Shown here: piece after piece, positions 25,070 through 32,890 of the stretch
How the letters are laid out: the number at the start of each line of letters is the position of its first letter
How positions within the stretch are numbered: the stretch's first letter is position 1
Assembly: GCA_035609245.1 (NCBI GenBank)
Contig: CP141202.1
Coordinates: 62,001 to 126,000, forward strand
Length of the DNA: 64,000 bases
From: Bacteroidales bacterium MB20-C3-3
GTDB taxonomy: Bacteria > Bacteroidota > Bacteroidia > Bacteroidales > UBA932
Direction: 5' to 3'
Translations under genes and position numbers: made by a program
Notes under the pieces: generated by a model
Databases searched by the model: none
Seen by the model: the letters and a program-made list of their open reading frames with translations, nothing else
What the model was told of the DNA's origin: nothing

Positions 25070-25792
25070 TTATTCTCGAAGAGATTTCTTTGATTTTATT
25101 TCTATTCTAAAAGCTCCATTTACCAGTCTATCCATAATTGCATCAGCAATAGTGCTTTCTCCTATTATATCATACCACACTTTTACCGGTAGCTGAGAGC
25201 TGATTATAGTTGATTTTATTCCGTATCTGTCTTCCATTATTTCAAGCAGTATAAGTCGGTCAATGTCATCCAGTATGTGTAGTCCAAAATCATCTATAAT
25301 CAGTAGGTCCTGCTTTGCGATCTTGGCTATTAACTTGCAGTAAGTATCATCTGCTTTAGCATTTTTAAGTTTTGCGAAGAGTTTTTGAGCATTATGATAC
25401 ATCACCTTATATCCGTTATAACAAGCTTGATGTCCAAAGGCAGATGCAAGATAACTTTTCCCTGTTCCTGTAAAGCCGGTTATTAATATATTCTTCGCTT
25501 GTGTAATGTAAGAGCAGTCTGACAATCTGATTATTTGTGACTTATCCAATCCTCTATCATCGTCATATCTTATATTTTCAATAGCTGCCTGGTACCTGAA
25601 CTTAGCCTCTTTTAAGGCCCTCTCTACCCTGTTATTCTCTCTGTTGTCCCATTCAGCGTTAATTAACATCGTCAAGAATTCTTCATTAGTTATAGCATCA
25701 CACTGTCCTGATCCTACCATGTTTTTGTAGAGGCTATACATCCCATCTAACCTCATTGAACTCATTTTACTTAGTATGTTATTACTATCCAT
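25070..25792 (-). CDS. istB: IS21-family ATP-binding protein IstB
   Basis: 240 residues, AAA+ helper of IstA. Walker A GFTGTGKS (about 107-114, in NILITGFTGTGKSYLASAFGHQA), Walker B DLLIIDDFG and a C-terminal DRLVNGAFRIEIKSKKSLRE, the DR(L/I)-x-H-type tail of the DnaC-like family. Length is typical and no frameshift is seen. Its start lies 7 nt after the istA stop. Confidence 0.94.
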   Translation of the reverse strand: MDSNNILSKMSSMRLDGMYSLYKNMVGSGQCDAITNEEFLTMLINAEWDNRENNRVERALKEAKFRYQAAIENIRYDDDRGLDKSQIIRLSDCSYITQAKNILITGFTGTGKSYLASAFGHQACYNGYKVMYHNAQKLFAKLKNAKADDTYCKLIAKIAKQDLLIIDDFGLHILDDIDRLILLEIMEDRYGIKSTIISSQLPVKVWYDIIGESTIADAIMDRLVNGAFRIEIKSKKSLRE

Positions 25793-25799
25793 AACTATG

Positions 25800-27353
25800 C
25801 TATTTATAATATTGAGCTCCTCTGATATTTTCGTGTCGTGGCAGTTTTACGATATTCTTCGCAGTAGTACCAATTTGATTATCCAGGCTATTTGACAGGA
25901 TATTCTTTAAAGTTGTATAATCATACACCCTATAAGCTAAAGCCCTTTTGCATGCATTTGTAAGCCTGTAGTTCCCGTATTTCTTACTCAAGTGTACAAC
26001 TCCTTCGTACATTCTTCTGGCCAAATGAGGATATGTGCTTTGAGACATCATATTCCTCATATATTCTTCTACCAGCGGATCTACAGTACTTCCCCATATG
26101 TAAGCAACAGAAGGCTCCCATTGGTCTACATATCTATGATTTGGATGCCTGTGTTCAACTTTTGTAGAGTATCCATTTTCCTTGCTACTCCTTATGTGGG
26201 AAGCAATTTGCTGATTATTGTAATAGAAGGATATTGTCCCGGACGACACAACAGCTTTAATCCTCTTTCCGGCATATTTATACGGTACACTATAGCTGTG
26301 TCTGTCCTTGTTAAAAAATACATGATACTCTGTGTTTACCTTAAGTTTATATGATTTAGTTATCTCGTATCTATTTACAGGTAATGACATAAGAGCACTT
26401 TTTTCGTACTTTTCAAACAGGTCTTTACGACTATAATCTCTGTTCTGGAAGTTCTTAGCTACTGCAATAGCAACAAGCTCTTTTATCCTCTTATTAAGTT
26501 CTGTTAGTCCACAGGGCAGTTTATCCCTAAGAGGAGCAAATACTGAAGAGTAAACCACATTAATTATACTCTCTACTAATGCCTTATCTTGAGGTTTTCT
26601 GGACCTGGCTGGACTTACCGTTGCTCCATAATGGTTAGCCATAGAGAGAAAAGTATTGTTGATTACGGGCTGATACTTATCTGAAGAAGTAACTCCAGCC
26701 TTTAGGTTGTCCGGGATAAGCACCTTGGGTACTCCTCCAAAATTATGGAGTGCATTACTTACTGCCATTGTAAAGTCTTCCACTTTTTGACTCCCAACGG
26801 CCTCTGCTTCAAACATTCTGCTTCCACCAAGAATGGTTACAAGAACTTCTGCTTCTATAGCTTTACCGGAATTGGGACAAAAATAATTAAGCTTGTCTCC
26901 TGTGAAGTCTATAAACATCTCCTCTCCATATTCGTGTTCAAGATGCATTGAGACATTTTCACTATTTAGCCATTGTTGGTAATGATGACACATTTGCGAG
27001 TAACTGTAGCCTTGAGAGCGGGCTCTACGATATTCCTCCCATAAAATAAACCTGGTAACTCCGGTTCTCTTGAGTTCTTTCCTAAAATAGGGAAATAGTT
27101 TTTCCAAGTACTTATACTCTTCGCTTGAATCAAAGTACGAAGCTTCTGATTTAAATAATGCTTCCAGTTCTTCGTCAGGAATAGTTTGAAGATTTTCTTT
27201 AGTTAAGTTTAACTCCTTGTTTTTTGAGAAGTACTGACTTACTGTTTTTCGGTCAATCTGTAAACACCGAGATATCTCTCTTTGAGAGATCCCCTGTTCA
27301 ATTAATTGCAAAATTTGCTTTACTTTGCTCATTGTTATTAGTTTTCCAGCCAT
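25800..27353 (-). CDS. istA: IS21-family transposase IstA
   Basis: 517 residues. The N-terminal HTH (KVKQILQLIEQGISQREISRCLQIDRKTVSQYF) is followed by an rve-type DDE domain: first Asp in EEMFIDFTGDKLNY, second in VLIPDNLKAGV, and Glu in KPQDKALVESIINVVY. A C-terminal beta-barrel-like region follows. It is full length for the family and appears intact. It is transcribed away from the right end of the element. Confidence 0.94.
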   Translation of the reverse strand: MAGKLITMSKVKQILQLIEQGISQREISRCLQIDRKTVSQYFSKNKELNLTKENLQTIPDEELEALFKSEASYFDSSEEYKYLEKLFPYFRKELKRTGVTRFILWEEYRRARSQGYSYSQMCHHYQQWLNSENVSMHLEHEYGEEMFIDFTGDKLNYFCPNSGKAIEAEVLVTILGGSRMFEAEAVGSQKVEDFTMAVSNALHNFGGVPKVLIPDNLKAGVTSSDKYQPVINNTFLSMANHYGATVSPARSRKPQDKALVESIINVVYSSVFAPLRDKLPCGLTELNKRIKELVAIAVAKNFQNRDYSRKDLFEKYEKSALMSLPVNRYEITKSYKLKVNTEYHVFFNKDRHSYSVPYKYAGKRIKAVVSSGTISFYYNNQQIASHIRSSKENGYSTKVEHRHPNHRYVDQWEPSVAYIWGSTVDPLVEEYMRNMMSQSTYPHLARRMYEGVVHLSKKYGNYRLTNACKRALAYRVYDYTTLKNILSNSLDNQIGTTAKNIVKLPRHENIRGAQYYK

Positions 27354-28213
27354 GTGAGGTTCTTTTTGTGTTGCAACTACAAAAGTAACCCGCTTGCTTA
27401 AAAACTGTAACAGGAGGAGGGCCTGCTCTCCTCCTTTATTTTATAAAATGGCCCGGTATGCTCCAGAACGGTGGCCCAGTATCCGCCAGAATGGTGGCCC
27501 AGTATGGACCAGAATAGCTACTATTCACGGAATTGAAAAACAGTTTCCAGAGCAGGAGCACTTTATCTCCTTTGTAACATTCAACAGCCTTGGTACAAAA
27601 TTTATACACCTTGTCGATCCTGCAGGTAAACTATCACAGATAGATGACAGAAAATACTGCCCTAACGCATGCACTCCTCTTTTTGATGCAATGGGTTTTG
27701 CGTTAGTTTCTCTGAAACAGGCTTTGACTGATAAAAGCAACTACAATGTTCTGGTAACCGTACTCACAGACGGAGAAGAGAATAACTCTAAGGAGTACTC
27801 GGTAAACGCTATTAAGGCAATGGTTGAGGAGCTAAAACAAGAGAACTGGACATTCACATATATTGGAACAGACCATGATGTAGAGAAAATTGCTCTCTCA
27901 ATCTCCATAACCAACACACTGAAATTTAGCAGATCTGACGAAGATATTAAACAAATGTTCGATATTGACAAAAATGCCAGGATCAAATACAGTAAGAATG
28001 TATCTATGTTCGCAAACTTCAGCGACAATGATAATTATTTTGATAAAGAATAAATGAAACACTTCAACTTTTTTCCTAAATCTTTTTTTCCAGGGACAAA
28101 TCAGATTAAGCTTATGTTTAACCTGCTTGCGAGTTTGCATGAAAAAATATATAACCATTAAACCTCAACCTGAATATTCAAAATATAGCCGACCTGATAA
28201 ATAAGATGTAAAA

Positions 28214-28247
28214 AATCGCCCTCAAATTGGGGGCGATTGTTTTTTTG
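28214..28247 (+). terminator. Terminator after the VWA gene
   Basis: AATCGCCC (28214-28221), loop, GGGCGATT (28231-28238), then a run of T from 28240. It closes the WYL-AAA-VWA operon and separates it from the cassette array on the opposite strand. Confidence 0.88.
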
Positions 28248-28369
28248 GTGTCCTGTCCCATTTTAATAGCGGGACAGATGGGACACTTGAGACAAATTTT
28301 GCCTGGCACTATCGTACTATACCCGCTATTGGTTGGATATAATGCTTATTTATTTGTATTTTGTATGTG

Positions 28370-28500
28370 TGGTAACGTTTCGCGGCTTGGCGAAGGTGGC
28401 GATTTTACCACAAATGTTCATACGAAGCACACTCTTCAAATTTACGATAAACTGTCATACGAAGAACTGAACCGCCACTTTTGCCAAACCGCTGTTAGTG
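28370..28500 (-). other. attC-like site 2
   Basis: Core TGGTAAC (28370-28376) and GTTAGTG (28494-28500). Inner arms GCGGCTTGGCGAAGGTGGCG (28382-28401) and CGCCACTTTTGCCAAACCGC (28473-28492) match at 17 of 20 positions. It follows the ArsR-MerTP-Cys-rich cassette and is the last full site of the array. Confidence 0.8.
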
Positions 28501-28525
28501 GCTGGGCTTCTTTGTTTTTCGTCTG

Positions 28526-28732
28526 TTAGCAACATTTTTTGTCCTGCTGAATTGGTGGACAAGCAACACTTCCGTAACTACAATAAACACAGCAGTCGCC
28601 TTGTTTTGGTTTTAGAACTTGTTTACATTTTTCACATTCGTAAAAATATTGACAAGCGTCTGTCGGCATTGTTTCTTCTTTCTTGTGTCCGCAGTTGGGA
28701 CAAGTTATTGTTGATTGTAATTTGATTTCCAT
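28526..28732 (-). CDS. Small Cys-rich protein with GDCCVYCSYG motif
   Basis: 68 residues with 12 cysteines. The N-terminal CPNCGHKKEE and CEKC form a zinc-ribbon-like part, followed by GDCCVYCSYGSVACPPIQ, a motif I associate with small proteins encoded beside MerT/MerTP genes. This suggests a metal (Hg2+ or other thiophilic metal) binding role, inferred from context. It starts 1 nt after the MerTP stop, so it is translated with it, as the third gene of a three-gene cassette. attC-like site 2 begins 25 nt after its stop. Confidence 0.65.
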   Translation of the reverse strand: MEIKLQSTITCPNCGHKKEETMPTDACQYFYECEKCKQVLKPKQGDCCVYCSYGSVACPPIQQDKKCC

Positions 28733-28733
28733 T

Positions 28734-29333
28734 TTAATTTTCTTTTTTGTCAGCTACAGAATATCCTGTTGAGTTTATTGCTTTTTCGATTTCAGAAATG
28801 TTTGTTTTTGAGTTGTCAAATTCTACAATTGCGTTTCCATTTTCGTATGAAGCGTTTGAACTTATTATTCCTGTCAATTTATTTACTTCGTGATTTACGT
28901 GTTCGCCACAACTTGCACAAGTCATTCCGCTAATGGTAAATTCTACTTTTTGAATATTGGATTTGTCTACTACTATGATTTGCTTTTCTGACTTTGGATA
29001 GAAAATGTTGGAGTAGTGTGGAAAGGCAAGCATAACGATTGCAAATGCTGTTACAATTCCTAAAAACTTTTTTGATTGAATGAATTTAGGTTTTACTTCT
29101 GTTTCACAGTTACAGTTAATTTGTTTTTTTGGTTTCAACTTTTGATACCAAGCAAAACCAAGAACCAAAATTGTCAAACCGATAAAATACGGTCGGAAAG
29201 GTTCAAGCCAAGAAAAAGTTGAAGCAAGTCCGCTTGTCCCTGCAATGAGAGCCAAGACTGGTGTAATGCAACACAATGAAGCGGCAATTGCTGTCAAAAG
29301 CCCTGCTCCAATTAGTTTGTTGTCTGTTTTCAT
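28734..29333 (-). CDS. MerTP-like mercuric transport fusion protein
   Basis: 199 residues. The MerT part has three membrane segments with the vicinal cysteines of helix 1 (AIAASLCCITPVLALIAGTSG), a cytosolic NCNCE pair, and a third helix (LGIVTAFAIVMLAFPHYS). The C-terminal MerP/HMA-like domain has the GMTCASC metal-binding loop. MerT takes Hg2+ from MerP and passes it into the cytosol for reduction. No merA or merB is visible here, so uptake without reduction would be harmful unless the enzyme is encoded elsewhere or another metal is handled. The start overlaps the ArsR-type regulator stop by 4 nt (ATGA). Confidence 0.85.
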   Translation of the reverse strand: MKTDNKLIGAGLLTAIAASLCCITPVLALIAGTSGLASTFSWLEPFRPYFIGLTILVLGFAWYQKLKPKKQINCNCETEVKPKFIQSKKFLGIVTAFAIVMLAFPHYSNIFYPKSEKQIIVVDKSNIQKVEFTISGMTCASCGEHVNHEVNKLTGIISSNASYENGNAIVEFDNSKTNISEIEKAINSTGYSVADKKEN

Positions 29334-29704
29334 ATTGTTTCTAATATTTTATTCTCGTCAAGTATTTTGAAAAACGGTCTCAGCATTTTTTCATACTCTT
29401 TTGTCAATGAGTAAAAAATGGTTTGAGCTTCTCTTTCTGTTTCAATTAGTTTTCTGTCTTTTAGTTTTCGCAAGTGTTGTGAAACTGCTGAAATTGTCAT
29501 TCCAAGAATGTCGCTTATATCACAGACACAAAGTCGTTTTTCTTCATAGAGCAGAAACAGAATTTTGAGTCTTACGTTGTTTCCCGCTAATTCAAGTCCG
29601 TTCGATAAATAGTCAAACGAGCCGTTGAGTTCTGAAACTCGGTCTTTACAGCGATTTATTTGTTTAATGTCTGCTTGTTGTCGTATGCAAGAATTATTGT
29701 CCAT
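29330..29704 (-). CDS. ArsR/SmtB-family metal-responsive repressor
   Basis: 124 residues, winged HTH. The recognition region VCDISDILGMTISAVSQHLRKLKDRKLIE is typical, and the preceding LCVCD gives the ELCVCDL-type CxC metal site of ArsR proteins. Additional Cys at residues 5 and 18 could contribute. It is the first gene of the metal cassette and overlaps the MerTP start by 4 nt. It likely represses its own cassette until metal binds. The cassette would then carry its own promoter, unlike classical promoterless cassettes. Confidence 0.85.
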   Translation of the reverse strand: MDNNSCIRQQADIKQINRCKDRVSELNGSFDYLSNGLELAGNNVRLKILFLLYEEKRLCVCDISDILGMTISAVSQHLRKLKDRKLIETEREAQTIFYSLTKEYEKMLRPFFKILDENKILETI

Positions 29705-29804
29705 TGAGCAAAGATAGTTAATTTGTTTATTTAAGCAATTGCTAAAATATGAAATGTCAAAAAGAACCCGATTTGTCTGTCGGGTTGTGTCGTCATAGCC
29801 TTGC

Positions 29805-29935
29805 CACTAACGGTAAAGTATAAAAGCAGTAGCGGAATTCAAGGTGATTTCCTTTCCACCGCCACAAAAGTTTGTTAAATGCACAGACCTTGATTTAATC
29901 ACTAAACCCGCTATTGCTTTTATACAATGTTAGGT
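29805..29935 (-). other. attC-like site 3
   Basis: Cores CACTAAC (29805-29811) and GTTAGGT (29929-29935, a perfect GTTRRRY). Arms GTATAAAAGCAGTAGCGG (29818-29835) and CCGCTATTGCTTTTATAC (29908-29925) differ at one or two positions. The stop of the amidotransferase gene lies inside the GTTA core. Confidence 0.85.
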
Positions 29936-30679
29936 GCATACTCTTTTGTTTGAATATTCAGTTACAAGTTTGTCAAGAAATTGAAACAGTTTGCTATTCA
30001 TTTCAGTATAGTTATAACTTCTTATTTCATCGGGCTTTTGAACATACTTGTGTGTAACGTTATTGCTTAAAATATTTTCTTCTTCTGCAATCAATAACTC
30101 AATGACTTCGGGGTTAAATTCTATATGGCATTGGAAGCCGTAAACCAAATTTGAATAAGCTACTATTTGTCTTGGGCAACCTGTGCTGGTTGCCAAAATT
30201 TTACTGTCGGTGGTAAGTCCGGGCATATCATTGTGCCAATGTCCTACAAGTAATGATGAACCGAAGTGGTTTATTTTCTCATCTTTTAATCCGTCATCAG
30301 TAAGTTGAATAGGGAAAACACCAATTTCCTTTTCGGGGCTATGTTCAAAATTTGCACCCAACGCTTCGCCAATGAGTTGTGAACCCAAACAAACGCCAAT
30401 GACTGCTTTTTCAGATTTTATACATTTTTGTATTAAAGTAATCTCGGCTTTTGCATTAAAATGCGGACATTCTTTCTGTGTTGTAGCGGGGCTTTGAGGT
30501 CCGCCCATTACAATTAGTAAATCAATATTTTCTGCTGTTTCAGGCAAAGCTTGGTTTTCATACACCTTTGAAAAAGTGATTGTATGATTTCTTTGTTTTG
30601 CCCATTCCAAATAAGCCGCAGGTGCTTCGAATGTTTCGTGTTGAATAAAATGCACTTTCATCTTTTGATTATTTTTCAT
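29930..30679 (-). CDS. Class I glutamine amidotransferase-like protein
   Basis: About 249 residues. The GATase fold is clear: LLIVMGGPQSP, nucleophile Cys in AVIGVCLGSQLIGEALGA (about 95-112) and catalytic His-x-Glu in YGFQCHIEFNPE (about 180). No synthase domain follows, so this is a stand-alone amidotransferase of the type annotated as GMP-synthase-like. Substrate unknown. ATG at 30679 overlaps the YggS stop as ATGA and is preferred to an ATG 12 nt further upstream. With yggS it forms a two-gene cassette ending in attC-like site 3. Confidence 0.82.
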   Translation of the reverse strand: MKNNQKMKVHFIQHETFEAPAAYLEWAKQRNHTITFSKVYENQALPETAENIDLLIVMGGPQSPATTQKECPHFNAKAEITLIQKCIKSEKAVIGVCLGSQLIGEALGANFEHSPEKEIGVFPIQLTDDGLKDEKINHFGSSLLVGHWHNDMPGLTTDSKILATSTGCPRQIVAYSNLVYGFQCHIEFNPEVIELLIAEEENILSNNVTHKYVQKPDEIRSYNYTEMNSKLFQFLDKLVTEYSNKRVCT

Positions 30680-31404
30680 TTTTCGTTCCAATAGTAATTG
30701 TCGGGATAAATCCTTTGTCCAAAAATAGCAGTGCCTACTCTTACAATGGTTGCGCCTTCTGCAATGGCTGTATCTAAATCGCTACTCATACCCATTGATA
30801 ATTCTTGCATCTCTACATTGGGAATTTTCAAGGCAATGATTTTTTGTTGAATATCTTTGAGCAAACGGAAACATTTACGCACTTTTTCCGTTTCTGCACT
30901 GAAAAGACCTATTGTCATTAAACCTTTTATTTTCAAGGTTTCCAACTGTGCAACCTGCCTTACCAATTCAATGGCATTATCAGGACTTACACCAAATTTG
31001 CTTTCTTCAAACGAAGTATTCACCTGTATCAACACTTCTATTGTTTTGTTTTCAAGCAGCAAACGTTGATGTAATTTCTCAGCCAAATTCAAACGGTCTA
31101 GCGATTGAATACAAGAAACATTGTATTTCAAAAGTTCTTTGATTTTGTTGGTTTGTAAATGTCCTATAAAATGATTTGTATGTGGAATTCCTTGTAATGC
31201 TTCAAATTTTTCTTTGAGTTCCTGTATTTTGTTTTCGGCTATCAATGTCTGTCCTGCATTTAATACAATTTTGATACGATCGGCATTTACGGTTTTTGTA
31301 GCCAACAGCAATTTTACTTCGCTTGGATCTCTGCCATTTTCTTTACAGGCATTGTTTATCCGTTTTTTTACGTGGGCAATATTTTCTATGATTTGTTTGC
31401 TCAT
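30676..31404 (-). CDS. YggS-family PLP homeostasis protein
   Basis: 242 residues from ATG 31404 (MSKQIIENIAHVKKRINNAC). The upstream extension in the same frame runs into attC-like site 4 and is basic and unstructured, so it is not counted. Signatures of the YggS/PLPBP family: LLLATKTVNADRIK with the PLP lysine, HFIGHLQTNKIK, IQVNTSFEESKFGVSP, GLMTIG and ELSMGMSSDLDTAIAEGATIVRVGTAIFG. The family buffers pyridoxal phosphate. A housekeeping-type protein is unusual as a mobile cassette cargo; whether the chromosome has another copy cannot be seen here. Confidence 0.88.
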   Translation of the reverse strand: MSKQIIENIAHVKKRINNACKENGRDPSEVKLLLATKTVNADRIKIVLNAGQTLIAENKIQELKEKFEALQGIPHTNHFIGHLQTNKIKELLKYNVSCIQSLDRLNLAEKLHQRLLLENKTIEVLIQVNTSFEESKFGVSPDNAIELVRQVAQLETLKIKGLMTIGLFSAETEKVRKCFRLLKDIQQKIIALKIPNVEMQELSMGMSSDLDTAIAEGATIVRVGTAIFGQRIYPDNYYWNEK

Positions 31405-31469
31405 ACTTCTTCGTCTTTTTTTATTTTCCGGGTGTCCGCTGATGTTTGTGCGGACATTCGGAGAGTTGC

Positions 31470-31600
31470 ACCTAACGGTTGCGTGTATGAAACGTTTGGC
31501 ATTTCGAAGCACTTTCCTGTCAAGTTACAACTACTTTTGATACGAGCTGTAACACTTGAATAAGCACTGTCTGCCAAATGTTTTATACACGTTGTTGGCG
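31470..31600 (-). other. attC-like site 4
   Basis: Cores ACCTAAC (31470-31476, perfect RYYYAAC) and GTTGGCG (31594-31600). Arms GCGTGTATGAAACGTTTGGC (31481-31500) and GCCAAATGTTTTATACACG (31573-31591) pair with few mismatches. The stop of the MBL gene (31583) lies within the right arm. Confidence 0.85.
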
Positions 31601-32890
31601 TTTCGTTGTTCTTTTTATCTCAATAAGTGTATCATCAATTTTCTTTGTTTCCGTAATTATTTTGTCTTTTAGTTCTTCTTTAATTGGCAGTTTTTGATAA
31701 TCAGCAGAATTTTCAGAATGTATTGGAATAATTCCTGTTTTCGGATTTACAAGATTACAAACATCAGCGAGACATTCCGCAGAAGCGTGTCCGCTTGTAT
31801 GTATTTTACTTACTTTGGAAAACTTATCAATAAAATCCAAATATTTCTTATTTGCATGTTTGCATTGCGGATTTATATATTCTTTCCACATTGAATAAAT
31901 CAGAATGGTTTTGTCTTTCTCTAATAATGGCAACAAAAACTCTGTGTAATCATCGAATTTATCAGTTGCACGAACTAACATACAAAAACCTTTATCTTTC
32001 ATCCAATTTATTAGTTTCTCGTTGTCTTTCCGGAAAATATAAGGTTTCTCAAAATCAAATAATGTACTTTTTTTACCCGCAGTATCTGAAAATATTTCTA
32101 AAACACTTTCTTGAAAATCATCACAAACAAAAGGTCTGCCGTTCATTTTTTGATTTGCTGCATGAAAAGTAGCTAATCGTTCCATGTCAGTTGATGAACA
32201 CAAAACAAATACATTTTTATTTTGCTTCATAAGCTCTACAACTTCTCCTTTCAATTCATTTTCGTGTCGAACTCTTTCGTCTAAACGTGCAAGCATTGTT
32301 CCTTCAGTAATTAGAAAATCAATCTTCCCTTGTTTAAGAATTAGTTTTTCAATAGTTGGAAGAAGACCTTTACCAAGATAACCGTGCTCCCGAAAATCGC
32401 CAGTATGCAAAATCCTCTTCCCATTTACTTCAATTAAAAACATATAGGCATCGTAAGCCGAATGGCTTACGAAATATGGTATTATTTTAATATCTCCAAC
32501 TTTAAATATTTGTTGAGATTCAAAAGATTGCATTGCTTCTATTCTATCAATTTCTTTTTCCGACTGTTCTTTGCGGTCTTTGATGTATGAAAGGCGTTGA
32601 TGTTTACATAAAGCTACTCTTTTTGCAACTTTACCAATATATTGAGTAATTGAATTAGGAACAAGATGAAATAGACCTAAATGGTCTCCGTGATAATGTG
32701 TGTAAAATATTGCATCAATATCTTTTGTTATCTTTTCAATTGCATCTGAATTAGCAAAATCATCGTTTACAACACCTTCGCCATTAGGAAGATTTTGCCC
32801 CAAATCTATTAGGATTTTTGCGTTGTTAGTTGCAATTTCAGTTATGCAACCTCCAATTTGGTCTATACCTCGATTGATTGTAATTCTCAT
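31583..32890 (-). CDS. Metallo-beta-lactamase-fold hydrolase, RNase J/Z-like
   Basis: 435 residues. MBL metal motifs: FYTHYHGDHLGL (HxHxDH, about 62-70), then FVSHSAYDAY with His, and LHTGDFREHG with Asp. A C-terminal beta-CASP-like part follows (VLCSSTDMERLATF, ending IHTSGHASAECL and IIPIHSE, the last histidines). The beta-CASP order suggests a nuclease acting on RNA or DNA, comparable with RNase J-type proteins, but the RNase J C-terminal domain is lacking. It overlaps the upstream PD-(D/E)XK gene by 4 nt (ATGA) and both share one cassette, so they probably act together, perhaps in defence. Confidence 0.75.
   Translation of the reverse strand: MRITINRGIDQIGGCITEIATNNAKILIDLGQNLPNGEGVVNDDFANSDAIEKITKDIDAIFYTHYHGDHLGLFHLVPNSITQYIGKVAKRVALCKHQRLSYIKDRKEQSEKEIDRIEAMQSFESQQIFKVGDIKIIPYFVSHSAYDAYMFLIEVNGKRILHTGDFREHGYLGKGLLPTIEKLILKQGKIDFLITEGTMLARLDERVRHENELKGEVVELMKQNKNVFVLCSSTDMERLATFHAANQKMNGRPFVCDDFQESVLEIFSDTAGKKSTLFDFEKPYIFRKDNEKLINWMKDKGFCMLVRATDKFDDYTEFLLPLLEKDKTILIYSMWKEYINPQCKHANKKYLDFIDKFSKVSKIHTSGHASAECLADVCNLVNPKTGIIPIHSENSADYQKLPIKEELKDKIITETKKIDDTLIEIKRTTKRQQRV

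Larger units (their letters stand above)
24969..27520 (-). mobile_element. Complete IS21-family element
   Basis: 2552 bp with istA and istB on the minus strand. Terminal inverted repeats: TGACTATTCCGG (24969-24980) against TAGCTATTCTGG (complement of 27509-27520). Both ends carry internal repeats of GGGCCAC-N-ATTCTGG type (three near the right end), as is usual for IS21. CTATT (24964-24968 and 27521-27525; six bases if the shared A is counted) is the target duplication. Both genes look intact, so the element may be active. Confidence 0.93.
24858..28053 (+). pseudogene. VWA-domain protein gene split by IS21
   Basis: The 5' part (24858-24968) encodes 37 residues with the MIDAS start LIILDESGSMGS. 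The IS21 element follows, and the gene resumes at 27526 (HGIEKQFPEQ...) to TAA at 28053. Removing 24969-27520 and one copy of CTATT restores an uninterrupted 212-residue VWA protein with all MIDAS residues (DESGS, the Thr of ACTPLFDA, the Asp of TDGEE). The insertion is thus recent and cleanly placed. The 3' part has an open frame through the element end, so a truncated product is conceivable but would lack the metal site. It is the third gene of the WYL-AAA-VWA operon. Confidence 0.88.

Noticed and set aside
31405-31512. N-terminal extension of the YggS-like protein
   Set aside because: It runs into attC-like site 4 and encodes a basic, unstructured stretch; the ATG at 31404 starts the conserved domain.
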